Shown: positions 12,557 to 25,560 of the stretch, piece by piece | How positions within the stretch are numbered: position 1 is the stretch's first letter | Layout of the letters: each line of letters begins with the position of its first letter | Assembly: GCA_008921705.1 (NCBI GenBank) | Contig: VFFE01009205.1 | Span: 491,025-555,024, forward strand | Length of the DNA stretch: 64,000 nt | Source: Burhinus oedicnemus | Lineage: Eukaryota; Chordata; Aves; Charadriiformes; Burhinidae | Reading direction: 5' to 3' | The notes under the pieces: generated by a model | Told to the model about the DNA's origin: nothing | What the model saw: the letters and a program-made list of their open reading frames with translations, nothing else | The model's database searches: none | Translations under genes and position numbers: made by a program

Positions 12557-15500
12557 GTAAGTATTGCCTTTCTGCTTAAAGGGAAAACACCATTGTGAGC
12601 TTAGTAAAGAATTTAATTTGATGTATATCTGCAGGAAGTAAGCCTTACATCAAAAAGTAAGTACCAGCAGCTGGGTTCAATATGGGATTTGACACTGTTT
12701 TCTATAAGCTCTTTACCAAATGTGTGCAGTTTCTGAAATAGCCACATGCCCACCTTATTATGATCCTTTCCTGGAAAGAGAAATACCTTTAATCTTAAAT
12801 ATGACATTCACATGCTTATTTTTTAAAGAATTGATTTAATATGAAGGATTTTATTTCCTGTTTTTTATTAAGATCCAGGTTCCTTGTCAAAGTACTGCCG
12901 TAAGTAACAAGCTATTGCACATCCTGTTCTTCATTAAAACAGGCAGGATATCAAAGTAAAAAACATAAGAAACATAAATGTAGAGGAATTTTAGGACTGA
13001 ACTGTAATCTATACCATGCAAGTGACTTAATAAGGATCTCAAATGATAAAGGAATTCAAGTCTGGGCAACATAACCAGAGCAACCTTTTTTTTTTTCCCC
13101 CCTAACTTATGATCTAAACTACTATTTTTTTTTTCTGTACTGTTGAAAACATCATGGTCTTGAATTAATATTTATGTTAATTTATGAAGAAACTTGGAAG
13201 AGATACACAATCATTAATTCCTGCAAGCGCTGTTACTCTCCTTAAATTCCTATTTTTCTGGATGTTAGTCTGTTCCAGCCACTATAGGTGAGTGGAAATC
13301 TTTTTATGAGTACCTGCTTGCTTTAAGGAATTAATGTTGGCTATTCTAATATTATTTATGGTCGTTTTCAGCAACTGTTTTGTTTGTTCAATTTACTGTT
13401 GTGAGTTTCCATGTGAAACAAACTTGAGCTGTCTAGGAATTGATACATGCTTACCTAGTCAGGACAGGCAATAATACACAAATGTGATTTTATTTGACCA
13501 ATTTCACCTAATTAAGAAGTTCTACTGAGTGTGATTATGGTGGATGTGAAACACGAAATATCCTCAGGGAAAGGGAGAGTGTGAGTATGTCTGCAGATAT
13601 GGATACATTAGGTTTAATCTAGACATCATGGCTAACTGGAGCAATGTAGGCATAGCAGGACAGGCTTCCATGTAAACTAGCGACTAGAGGATATCTCCAG
13701 CAACTCTGGTGGGCTTGAATTAGATATTTTGACTGCCTTGTCGCTAATGCTGTTAGTTATTTTGGCTGGCTGAAGCTGGCGTGAATGTATCTAGCGGAGT
13801 TTCACGCTTATCTGGAAGCGTGGCACAGAATACAAGTGAAACTGAATTTGTCCATGTAAATATTCTTTACTTTTTATTTCTGTATTGCTTAACAACAGAA
13901 TCAAGTTAGATTTCCACAAATTTAATACAGGAAATACACAGAGGTAAAACCAAGTGGTGTTGGATTGGCATTATTCTTTGAAAATGTATATATGAGGGGC
14001 GAATGGCCCGAATCAAACAGGAGTAAGTACACTTTTTGGATCCACAAACCTAGAAAAGATAGGGAATTTTCTTCTGGCATAGATATGTGATGGACCCGGG
14101 AGACCTCATTGTATCATGTAGCTGGTGCTTATTGTTGGTTGTAAATCACCCTTGCATCTCAGATGGCTGGCACAATAGGAAGGCGATTACTTCATGAAGT
14201 GGTTTTTATGTAAAAAAACACACAGAAGGTAAAGGATATGAAGGACAGACCAGAGAGGAGCTAAGTATACAATTGGGCAGGTCCTGACTTTATTCTGTAG
14301 TGTATAAAATAAGCCACTATTCATCTCTGTTGAGACGAGTGTGAGCACTTGCACTGGAAATGTGCATCAAGCATGCATGTAAAGCCAACGCTCCCTGGGA
14401 GACACAGGCTAGCAAGGACTTAATCCTCTTTAATCCCCGATTGAAAAATTACACAGATACCACAAACTTTGAAGAAAGAATATATTAAAAGAAGCCTTGG
14501 AGGGGAAAAAAAAAACAATCCTAAGCTTGAAAATCTACAGGGGCAAGGACATGTCTTTAGCAAATGTTTCCAGCAACACCCAAGTGTGGTTTACTCCATT
14601 GTCCTTCTTTCCAACAGCTGCTCCTCCCAAAATACAGTGAAATAACCCTAAAGTGTGGGGTAATGCGACCTTGTGAGCAAAACCGCTGTTCCTGCTTTTT
14701 CTTTCTGTTTTGGGAGGAGGTGTCTTTACAGCTTGTGAGCCTAGGGCAAGCTGCATTTAAACCATTGGGGGATTTGAAAGTGAGGAGAGCTGGGGGAGGG
14801 AAGAGCTGGAAATCGGGGTGATGGCGAACAATAGCAGCCCCCTCCATCCCATCCCATCCCATCCTGAAGGCAGAGGGGCTAGGTGCCAGGCCTGGCGTGG
14901 CGGAGGGGCTGGGATCTATGAAAGGTGTGTCGTGTACTGGGGGGACTGCAGCAAGGCAAGAGGGGAGGGTTGGTGCCAAATGACTCCCCCTGTGTCACCA
15001 CAGCCTAATGACTGCAAATGCAGTTCACTGGAGATTGCAAGTGGGAATGCCAATGTAGTGCTGCCTTCTCAAGCTGTGGCTGTGCCTTGCTGTCATCCCC
15101 TCTCTATGTATAGATTGAATTGAAGGGAAGGGAAGGGGACCAAAGCACAGCTGTTCACGAAAATGTGCTGCATGCTTGACATTCCTCCAAGTCAGGGCTC
15201 CTGTGAAGTGCTCAAGCTTTCATGCCAAGCATTTTTCAAGACTTGGGTATAGGCTCTGCTGCAGGTCATGTCATGAGTTGCCTCCAGCCTCTGGCTCCAT
15301 TTTCTTAACCATTTGTTTCCTGCCCATCTTTGTATACAGTGGAAATTCACCGCATAGGAGAGGTAGTAAAGGAGAAGTTGTCTTTGTTCGCTGTCCTAAT
15401 CATCTGATACAGATCAAAAAGTTATATTACTATCTATAGGAAGGGCTTCTTATCTGCAGATGCAATTTGCTTTTGATGAGAGGGTGGTTGGGGTATTAAC

Positions 15501-17119
15501 TGAGCTGAAAAATGCAGCGGAGCTCCCCTACACAGGTCAAATACAGATTCTACCCTTGGGTATATGCATGCTGCTCCTATCGCAAGGACTAGGGAATGCG
15601 TGTATTTAAGTGGAATGAGCAGATGCCAAGGGAAACATCAACTCTTGGGTCTCCAGTTTTTATGGATATTACACTATTTCTTCAAAAAGTGCAAAATGCA
15701 GCCCAGAGAACGTAGAGTTCTGATCTATTTCTACTGCCCACGTGGGAAAATAAACAAAACACCTTTGAATTGTTTTTCTTAGATCATTTTGCTCATCTGC
15801 AGTTTTTGTACACTAATAACATTGTACTGCTTTCATAAAGCCCTAAAATAGGTCAGATTTTGCAACCAGAAGATGCTCACCAGTGTTCTGCTTACAGCCT
15901 TGTAGCAGCAAATGTAGACAATGTATAAAAACATGGCACTTGTGTAAATTTGCCATCTCATTGCCTTTGCTGCTCTGGCTCTATTGTCAGTAATAATACC
16001 ACAGCAAGGACAGTTGGAGGGAAGCCAAATGTTTATTTGGTCTTTAGGCTTTGATAGTATGTTGGCAGCTGTGTGATCTTTGTTAAATTAAAAAACGCAA
16101 AGTGTAGCTTGTTTGTAAGAATCAGATGAGACTGTTGAGACAGATGCTTTTTGGAGCAATACCCGGTGAGCTGTGACACACATGTAAATGGGGTTGTTCG
16201 ACCACTTGCCCCTGTATATTGAGATTTGCCTGGTCTCTGGAGCTATTTAATTAAGCTGGGATTCAGTATTACACAAATGAAACATTGTGAGCTTGGACAA
16301 TGGAAATATGCCCTTCCACATGCCTGCTAGCTGGGAAGCCCCTCTTCTGGAGGCAGAGAGCACACTAGATAAACATTTCTCCTAACTGGGACTCTCATAA
16401 TGGTAATCCTCTAAGAGATGGAGATATATTATTTTCCAGCTAAGTTAGCTCTCTATGTGTTTCATGTGCTACGTCCATAATTAATCTCTCGCCAACAAGT
16501 CTGGGGTTGGTATCAGCAATGGTTCATAATAACTCTGTAAAAAAAGCAGTGAAGATGCTGCTCCTTTCCTTTTTCAGTTCCTGGCATCGCCAGACTAAGC
16601 AAGAATTTTTGTAAACATGAGCATGCTGTAGCGTGAATATTATACGAGTGACTAATGTCTCTACTTATGTGGCTGAGGATGTGGTTTCTTTTGCCATCAA
16701 CAGGACTGGAAAGCATTTTTTTAATGTTGTCTTCAAGGTTCTTTTTAATGACGCAGAAAAAGGGGGTGGGAATGAGTAGATTACTGAGCATGGGAGTGTG
16801 GGTGCCCCAGGTCCTGTTTGAAATCTAGTCTCTTCCAGAGCGTCTGCTGATGGGGGCAGGTAGAGGAGAGGAGTGGGTTTTCAGTCACTCACATCTGCAG
16901 GGGACCAGCCAACAGCAAATAGCTCCAGCTCCTGCAGCAGTCAGACTTTTAGTAGAAACTTAGAATAGTTCTCTTTAACTTTCTTGCTACTCAAATGCAA
17001 ATGAGAAGGAACTGTACCAAAGTATATATACTCCTTTTCCATTACACATTTGCAGCCAGCTGGGTATGCTAATAGCCAGAATCACACAGTCAAGCAGATA
17101 AGTAGACTGACAGAATCAG
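12557..17119. other. Non-coding stretch with a G/C-rich patch at 14.76-15.06 kb
   Basis: AT-rich sequence, then a more G-rich patch at 14760-15060 with several runs of four to six G and a CCATC pentamer repeat. ORFs in the patch (14557-14979 minus, 14818-15123 plus) overlap one another and are low in complexity, so neither is called. Homeodomain-like words at 13150-13220 are sparse. Confidence 0.5.
14844..14865. repeat. (CCATC)4 microsatellite
   Basis: Four tandem CCATC units followed by a partial one. A related purine-rich GGGAA repeat lies at 15122-15138. Confidence 0.9.
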
Positions 17120-17310
17120 ACTGTCATGCAACTGCTTAGCATTTATGCATTGTTCTTAGTTTATATATGTAATTTAATTGCTATTGCCATTTTGGAGATT
17201 GAAGTCAGACTGAAATATGATTAATTGCACTGATGCTTACTTGCTGTGGCCAGAGTGCAACATGGAAGAGAGTTCAAATGCAACCAGCTGCGTAATAAAC
17301 TCCATAAACT
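17120..17310. promoter_or_regulatory. Candidate conserved non-coding element
   Basis: AT-rich block with TTTAATTGC, GATTAATTGCAC and ATTTATGCATTG words, moderately dense in homeodomain- and POU-type cores. It contains no long frame. The call rests on appearance alone. Alignment to other vertebrates is needed, and the block could be ordinary intron. Confidence 0.2.
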
Positions 17311-18824
17311 AAGGAAAAGTCCGTGGAGTAAATGAAACTACGCAAGCAAGATTAGCTCCACCAACAGCAGCCAGAATGCTGAATATTAAGAGGACCAGAA
17401 TACTTTTGAAATGAGAACAACCGCGATAAAACAAACAAAAAGAACTTAGCCAGGAAGCCACTTATCTTTTGGGTCTTGTTAGTCCCCATGAGACTCCCAG
17501 AGCCACATTTCCTTCTTTGAAATAATGAAGTGGCCCAGAGCCACTATCTTGCAGAGCTGCAAGGTCAACTATAAAAAGCTGCAGATTGCTGAACTCAGCA
17601 GCTATTTTTGTTATTGAGGTTGGTCTCTACATGCCAACATGTTCAAGCCGAAATGTAACTTGCCCGGGAAATTAGTGTGCACACAAATACAAGATTATAA
17701 TTACAGCTACAGAATGCTGCTCACTGGAGAATTGAGCTTGGATGGGAAAGCTAGTCCTTTTCTTTGCCCATTTTATTTGGAAAGAAAGGCAACAACGAAA
17801 GCTGCCAATATTTTGATGTCAGCATCCTTTGTTTTTTCTGGCTATCTGAGACCTCTTTGATCCTCATGCTGCCAGAAATGTTTGCTCTGGCTGTGCTCCT
17901 TCTTTCTAGCAGATAAACTATTTTGCCACAGGTTGTGAGAATCAAGGTCTTTAATTTGGTGAACTTTAAGACTATGTGTCTCTTGGGCACCTGTTTCTGT
18001 CCAGACCTCTCTGTTGTTTTTAAACATATAAATTAATTAGTAAACCATGACAACAGGTGGCATGTGTAGAACCTGAATTCAGGTTCTCTGCCTTTGCTCA
18101 ATGATAAAACTCTTTGGCACTGCAAGTGTTATTGGATGTATAACATTAATTAAATTTAGTGACCAGGGTAAGTTGACACAGAGTATCTTTTCAGATAGCA
18201 GGTTACACTGCGGAAATACGCAATTCATGGAACTGTCCTGCTGTCGTCTTTGGAACTTGTTGGATGAATGTGAATAAGACTCCAGCTATAAATAACTGAT
18301 TAGTTACTAAGCTATATCCAGGCAAAAGCAAACTTATGCTTTGTGTTTTGTATTGTATTTGTGTGCTTTGTAGATCTCCCGTGTCTTAGAATAACTTTTG
18401 AACTGGGACAGAATGGAAAAACTTCCCACAAAGCAGAGGGCCCATGGTTAAGTCTAGTTATTCTTGGTACTAGAAGCTCCAGCTATAATCTTCTAGGAGA
18501 CAAATCGTATTTTATATTATACAAGAAGAATATATTAATTTTTCATATTTGTCTAATTTTTCTTGTCTGACCATCTGTATATATAAAGTATTAGTGAGAT
18601 TAATCTTGTGATAGTTGAAATCCAGTTGGATGTTTTTAGTTGAAACACATATAAATAACTGAACTAGTATCACACCATAATCCAAAGCACTGATTTACAT
18701 TATAGTCATATATCAGAATCTCTTTTCTTTTATCAGAGATGTTTTATAACATTTAATGATTACAACAATGTAGGTGCTGGGATGAAATTGCACGTTGTGC
18801 TAAGGGTACTGCTGATGTAGGAAA
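17311..18824. other. Non-coding stretch, no gene seen
   Basis: No exon or repeat family recognised. An isolated donor-like GGGTAAGTT lies near 18168, and TTAATTAG lies at about 18033. Confidence 0.5.
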
Positions 18825-19260
18825 TTGCTTTTTGTATCCACAGATCAGAATACTAAATCATTTAAGAATTGGTACATATCCAAAACGCATCTGTTGACCC
18901 AGATTTTGTCCTCTGATAACAAGACTGAAGCGATTGTTTTTCCGAGAACCCAATACATTTTATTTACATTAGTGGAAGTGCCAATAAGTGCTTGTTGCGG
19001 GATTTGTAGCATACTGCTTTTCTTAAAGAATGTGTTCATGAAACTCGCCTTTGTGTTATCTCCGCTTAGCTTTCTGATTTGGGGAGATATTACCCCAAGA
19101 ATTTAATAACAATACGAGCATTCTAGCAGAGACAAAGGGGGAAAAACGTGCCAGACAGCCGCCCACAATAATGTAATGTTTCCTGGACAGCAAAGGTGAC
19201 ATAAACACTGTGAACCGGATGCGTATAATACCAACTCTTTCAGAAATACAAGGTAATTTA
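18825..19260. promoter_or_regulatory. Candidate conserved element with an embedded ORF
   Basis: The block holds TTTATTTACAT (forkhead-like), AATTTAATAACAATACG, ACAAAGGGGG (SOX/TCF-like) and a CpG-containing segment around 19150-19230, unlike the flanks. On the plus strand a 93-codon frame (18825-19106) runs from just before a good acceptor (TTTTTGTATCCACAG, ending 18841) to TAA. Its hydrophobic stretches around residues 46-70 could be membrane-like. I cannot choose between a terminal coding exon and a non-coding element that is open by chance. The AT-rich codon use and lack of any known family favour the second. Confidence 0.25.
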
Positions 19261-22200
19261 TACTTGCACAGAAAACTAAATGGAGGAGGAGACCTTGAGC
19301 CTACTACTTAAAACCTCTCGATGTGTATTTTCATTCTGTGCCATAGTAAGTGTTTCCAAGGATGGGGTTCCACCCAAGTTCTTTCCCCCCCGCCCCCGCC
19401 TAAGTCAACAGCCTTTTCTGGATCCCTTTGCTCTCTCCTTTACTGTGTGAACACATGTTCTGGTAAAATTAGTCCTGGCATGGAGTATCCATACTGTGAC
19501 CTGCAAAGAGTGAGCTGGCGCTCAGTCTTAGTTCCTTTCCCATGTGGAGACATATTTCTCCCTCCCTGTTCTTTGCAGAGAAGGGTAAGCTGTGTATAAT
19601 GAGGATACCAGATGTTTGCCTTTAGACAGAACTTGCATTATCATGGCTTCCAAGCTGCCAGAAAGGTCTGGACACCAGCAGTGGGTTATTTCCTTACTGA
19701 GAGAGAACGGAGTAGACACATGCACGGGATAGTTTATGCTGGTCTGTATGTATTCATAATAATCTACACTTCTGTAGATATAAAATATTCCAGAGCAAAA
19801 CAAGTAGAGATTACAACTCTCAGAGCTGAAGAAAACACATGTGCTTCAGTCTCCGGCTGCTTAGTTTCTCATTGTAAACTACACCAGGCACTAAGATTCA
19901 GATCAACTGCTCCAAGAATTAGGTCAGAGTAGTATTTATAGGCAAACCTGCAACATTGACCTGAGAGGAAGGAAATTTGAATCGCATCATGTTTCCTCGT
20001 TCCACTTCTGGGAGAATGGGGGTGATCTGGTGCTGTCAGAGGACCTGAGCAGCCAGTGTAGCTCTTGGGGTGCCCTGATGCTCCCATCAGCTCCATCTGA
20101 CCCCTCTGACTTGCTGGAGGGCCTTATCCACCAAGGGCTCTCCTGTGCAATGACAAGCTCTGAAAGCTCGTTCTCTCCTCCATTGACACAGACAGAGCCC
20201 AGCTGTCCCATTCATGTTGTCCCTCTAATGCCTTTCCACAGAGCGGTGTAGAAAAGGACTACTGAAGAAATCAGGGCTCTGATGTATGTGTATAACATGT
20301 ATGTGCTTATATCTAATATGTATATATGCAAACATAAAACATTCTTTTGTATATGTGAATACCCTTCCTGACTCTTCTTACAGCATATCTTCATCTCTAG
20401 ATAGCGCTGAGTTAATTTTTTGATAACTTACTTGGTTCTTTATTTATTTCATGGTTATTTTCCGGGTTCTGTCACTTTGCACAGTTGAAACAATGAAAAT
20501 TTATGGTACGTTTATTGAATAACTTAAAACAAATGAGACTTCCTGAAAGAACTGAAACACTCCCATTTTTCAGTTTAGATTTTTCCAAGGGGCTTTTGGG
20601 CCCAACCTTGTGCTAATGCAGCTAACGTGGCTTCTGAACTGGCACTGGCTTGGGTCCAGTCCAACTCTGAGAAGGGGCAGAGCTGGCTGGCAGCTTTCAG
20701 TACCCACCAGTGAAGGCATAACCAATAACATTCATTGTATTTATAAAGACCCCTTGCTAGCAAATGCGTTCAGCCTTCTGAAACAATAGTTCTTCCAACT
20801 AATTAAAAACAACGTTACCCCAACAATATTACATACTCAAGACATAAACAAACCATAAAACGATCAGCAAACACAGCAGTATTCATTTAGAAGTGTATCT
20901 GTTGGAGCACAGGGTAGAAAATGAGTTTGATTTTGGGCTGGCGGGTGTTCTGTACTCCTGGGATCACCACCCAAAAGCTGGGACCACTCGTTGATCCTGG
21001 CATGGTGGCAGAGCTGCAAAGCAGCAGGTGGCAGAGGAGTGAAAAATCCCATCTGGCAGGAACTGAGGAGGTGGTACTGAGAGCCTTGGACCCCAGCAGG
21101 TTCATCAGAGTATCCGTTTAATAGGCAGCAATTACAAGAACAAAAATCCTCGTGAATATGATCACTGTTACTCAGGGCTCTGATCTAGCTTGTCTCCGGG
21201 TCCTTTGTAACTTCTAAGAGACAGGGGGCTGAGCAGTAACAGCGTGAGACAGAAGTTGCAGCTGCTGAGAACTGAAGTCAGAAGACCCTTATGCCAAGGT
21301 CCAGCAGTACCACTCTGCAGGCCAACATGAATGAATGAACGTTTCTTGCTGCCTTTCTCATGCCAAGGAAGAACTAAAAATGTGTTTCCCCCATTAATTT
21401 GTCATAAAATGACCTCTGAAAAACTGTAAAGCTGAAAACTATTTCCATACCTTGTTTGGCATGGGACCTTGCTTGGAGAAGGCATGATCTAAAAAGAACT
21501 AAAAGTTTGTTCTCACTGTCTAAGGGAGTCCACTTGGACTGATCTGTTCTGAAGGAGGAGTGCGTCACCTTGTCAGAATGATCTCAGTCCAGTAACATTC
21601 CTGTCTCATCTGGGATTGAGGACAAGGCAGCTCTGACCTACCCAACTAGCAATTACCTGCCAATAATTCAATAAGCAGAGAATGCAAAGCACATTCCCTG
21701 CTGCGAAGTTGTTTTGCAGATTTGGACTTACTGCTTCATCTTTTTTCTTCCTGCTATCATTGATTATTATTTTGAGTTGTATGGTTGTTAATATCCTGGT
21801 CTTCTAAAGAGGAGAAAAGAAGTCAAGTTCTAAATCTGTAATTGCATGCCACTGAGGTTTTTTGTTTGTTTGTTTCTTTTTTAAAAAAGCTATGGTTGTG
21901 TTGTTGAATGAAATGTTTTGCTTAAATCACAATTTAAGTGTTGCAAAATTTTCCATAGTATGAAAATGTGACTCGGATATACTGTTTGAGCAGAAAAAAG
22001 TACATGCTTTGTCTGTTTTCTTGTCTCTTCCTGTGTGTCTGCTGCGTGCTTCCAGTGTGGTTGTCTATAAGCAACTGTGTATGTGCCATATTGCAGAGAC
22101 AACTACCACTGTGTTCAGTTGATCAGTCTAGGTTTCTCTATGTTGTCTGTCAGGATATCTGAGGACTAATCAATAGGAGAAAAAGAAATGAAGTCTATAA

Positions 22201-24479
22201 TCTTCCTCTTTTTCTGAACAGCCCTTCTTTTTCTAACGTCAGGTGTTGCTGGAGTTACTCTTGCCATTGCCAGATTCTAATGGATTTTTCACCTTAAGAT
22301 TAATTTGAATGCTGACTTAAACAGTATTTCCAGGAGGAAAATATATTTTCCTGTACTGGTAGGCCATCGAGGCCCAGGTAATGTTAAATGCCTTGGCCCA
22401 AATGACACAGGTGATAAGAACGGAGGCCTCATTTCCTGAGTACCTGTATGGTAACATCCTAAACAAGACAGTACTTATAGGAAGAAAGGGTAATGTCTTC
22501 TGTTAAATCAACCGATGTAGTTGCAGGATACAGACAGGTCTTTGGACATGTAAAAACTTGTGAAGTCCTGACCTTGAGAAAACCTTGTGTTCCCAAAAAC
22601 TGGTCTAATCAAACACATTACTGCTCTTCACCAGCCTTGCCTTGGGTCCCTTCACCATCTAGGTTACAGCAGTCTGCAGCAGGCAGAATTAGGGAGTAGG
22701 TGGTGTTCCACAGCTTATATTAGTGTTGAATTAATACAGGCAATTACTAACAGGGGGTGTTAAATGTCTACTTTGTTAATAACAAAATAGAATGTACTAT
22801 TTTGCTCATCTGAAAATTCTCTTCCCAAGTTGAGCTCCCCCTTGTCTGGTTCTTAATAGCAGGGCTTTAGTGGTAACTGCAATTTGCACAGGAACAATGA
22901 ACTCTTTGTCACAATGAAGCATTTTGATTAGATGAGCTCAGTTGAAAATGAAAATAAATTCTTCCAACTTAGGAAAGGTATCATCTGAGTTATAGCTGGG
23001 TCAGGTCAGAGCTGAGTGTGTATTCTAAGTAATTCCTCTGTGGAATTATTACCATCACCATAATAATATCTCAATGGAATAAAAATGGAGATATTTGTCC
23101 TGATAGCCTTTCACTTTTTATTTGGAAAATCATTATAGTTACATTACTGCAAGGTTTATGGAGGAAAGGTAACACCTGCTCCAGGAATCTACTGAAAAGT
23201 TATTTCAAGGGGAAAACTATTGAACTAGAAATTAGACAGATATTAAAACCAGAACACTGTTTTCCTTCGTGACAAAACTGAGCCTTGAGTTGCATAAAGC
23301 TTCAAGTTAATCACAACTGGTCTTTCTGTCTGTGGTAAGAACCGTCATTTCCAGCACACTGTACCCTGCATCACTCTGTCTACACACAGGAAGGTACATG
23401 TTGGGTGAAGTGAGTTTTTGATGGGATGAGATATTGGTTCTAACGAGACATTCAGTCTGACATTGTTTGTTCTTGAATAGTTTATTTTCTCCAGTCTGTC
23501 AGCTGGAAAGGTAGAGATCCATTATCTGCTTGTGGCTTTTCCAGCCACTGTCTAGAGTGATACATATGCGAGCCTTTGAATGTTATGAACTGTGCCTTTG
23601 CATCTCCACCTAAAATTCAATTTTAAGAAACTCTCCTGTTATTTTATATCCCCTCTTTTCCTTCAACCCCTAGAAAAATGTGCTCACCAGCACTTCCCTC
23701 CACTGTGGACTTAAAATGTCTATGAGGCTTCAGCTTGGTGTTGGATGTGTTCCTTGATTGACAGTGTCTTTTTATGTGTAGGGCATGGAAAGCTATCTAG
23801 GGTTCTTCAAAATAATATTTTACTCAGTCATAACTATTTTTATTTTTTAATGTAATGTAGCTATGGGTTTCAAGCCACACTTCCATATTAAAGAAATATT
23901 TCTTCCCATGTCTCCAATGCATGCAAGTTTCTTTTGGAGATGTTCTACTTCTCATCCCACAGTTTCCATATAGAATTACTTTTCTGTGCACTAAGAAAAT
24001 ATTTTTAGATTTCCATGCTTGCATTTCTGCCCGCCCTAGTTTTCTTTGAACATGAGAAGTTAATCCTCCCCTGAAAGAAGTCATATGCATTACCTTGAGG
24101 AGAGAAAGTTGGTTTTAATATTACTTTACTCCCCTGCATTTCAGAATGATAGTTCCAGTTTTGGTAGTACTAATATTTTAGGATATAAAGGCAAATCTGG
24201 GGAGTTAATGCTTTCTCTTCATTGAAAACCAGAAGAAACAGGAATCTTTGATGCCCAGTGATTTGATAGTGACTGATCTATGTTAATAGACTTTTCTTCT
24301 GAAATTCTTGCATCTCTCCCTTTAAACGAGCAAGCAAAAAAAGTTGTCCCAAACAAGTTCTTAAATGCCTGCAAATTCTTGGTACCATAGTGAATCTCTT
24401 CACCACAGACTTACGCAGCGCTGATGACACAGTTTTCTGTACCAAAGATTTAGATGTGGGAACTGGGAAAAATACGTTT
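19261..24479. other. Non-coding stretch, no gene seen
   Basis: About 5 kb without a supportable exon. It contains a C-rich run near 19384, weak TA/TG-rich sequence at 20280-20335 and a GTTT simple repeat at 21857-21882. An acceptor-like CCTGTTCTTTGCAG near 19578 is followed six bases later by GTAAGC, too close to define an exon. Confidence 0.5.
21857..21882. repeat. (GTTT)n simple repeat
   Basis: TTTTTT followed by three GTTT units and a further T run. Confidence 0.85.
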
Positions 24480-24630
24480 TCTTGCAGAGAGAGAAGACCT
24501 CTATTAGCCGTGCTGACAAACCGTGGGAAGGCAAATCAGCCATAAGACTCCATTAATTTGATTTTAATCTTTACTTTATAAACCTGAGATTCTGGTTGAT
24601 AGGACACAACCATTTTAATTAAATGCCTTG
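24480..24630. promoter_or_regulatory. Candidate conserved non-coding element
   Basis: Contains ATTAGCCGTGCTGACAAACCG, CCATTAATTTG, GATTTTAATC and TTTAATTAAA within 150 bases. The mix of homeodomain-like cores with unmutated-looking CpG words (GCCGTG, ACCGTGG) is typical of developmental enhancers. It has no long frame. The flank at 24630-24655 is a T/C homopolymer, which marks its edge. Function and conservation are inferred. Confidence 0.3.
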
Positions 24631-25079
24631 TACTTTTTTTTTTTTATTTCCCCCCGAGAGCTTTGCATAGTTAATAAGGACAGGATTACCCCACCTATAC
24701 ATAACTGATTTGTGTAACTTCCAGGTTATCGTACCAGATGCCATTGTTCACCATGAATCATCTACAAATGCACAGGTTTTAAGCAACACTGAAGCCAATG
24801 GGCACTTGTGCTGATTTGGGGACAGATTTAAATATAACATTATCCTAAAAAATCCTTTGGATTAATGTTGGGGATTTTTTTATGTCTTTGCACTTCATGT
24901 TCTTCATGCTCTAACATACTTTCTTATGGGTCTTGGCATTACTTGAAGTAAAACTAGCATTACGTTTTTTGTCTTCTCTTTCTGAAAGACAAGCAGGGTT
25001 TGCAAATCTGCCTGGCTAGGTGGTTTCCTGCAAGTAACTTTAAACGTCAAAAGCCAGCTCGGGCTTCTTTCCTATGCTG

Positions 25080-25560
25080 ATAAGGAATGCTTCTCGGTTT
25101 CTCGGCGGTATGCCGTTAATTAGTCCAACTTATTGGTAGCACATGTTGACCGAGTAGATGGTTTATTTTCTTTAGCACAAAAGGTGGCAAAGAAATCAAC
25201 AAGTCTTACATCGTATGATAACTTCTCTGGTTTGTTTTCTTTAATTCTTTTTTTCAGTGGAACTTCTCACATAAGCCTGCACATGTGCATTGGTGTCAGC
25301 CTTCTGCAAACGGAAATAATATGCATGAAATTGTAATCGTTGCCAGCATCCAATAAAGTGGCTCCTATCCAGGGCAGTGTGATCAATTATTTTTCTAGGA
25401 GGCTATGTATGTGGTGCTGTTAATTTTACAAATTAATTACAGGAAGAAAGAAAGAAGGAAGCATATCTGACAGATCGTTATTGATGAAAGAATTTATTTT
25501 GCCCAGTAATCGTTCACTGGTCATTTGTGAGGAGGAGAGGATGCATTTTTATTGTTACTG
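25080..25560. promoter_or_regulatory. Candidate conserved non-coding element pair
   Basis: Two dense patches. The first, 25090-25150, has CTCGGTTTCTCGGCGGTATG and TTAATTAG. The second, 25335-25450, has CCAATAAAGTGG, GATCAATTATTT and ACAAATTAATTACAGG and ends in a GAAA-rich repeat. CpG words next to TAATTA cores stand out against the neighbouring sequence. The 67-codon frame at 25133-25336 is not supported as coding. Confidence 0.3.

Noticed and set aside
14557..15123. Overlapping 140- and 101-codon ORFs on opposite strands
   Set aside because: G+C-rich, repeat-containing DNA has few stops. Neither frame has recognisable content.
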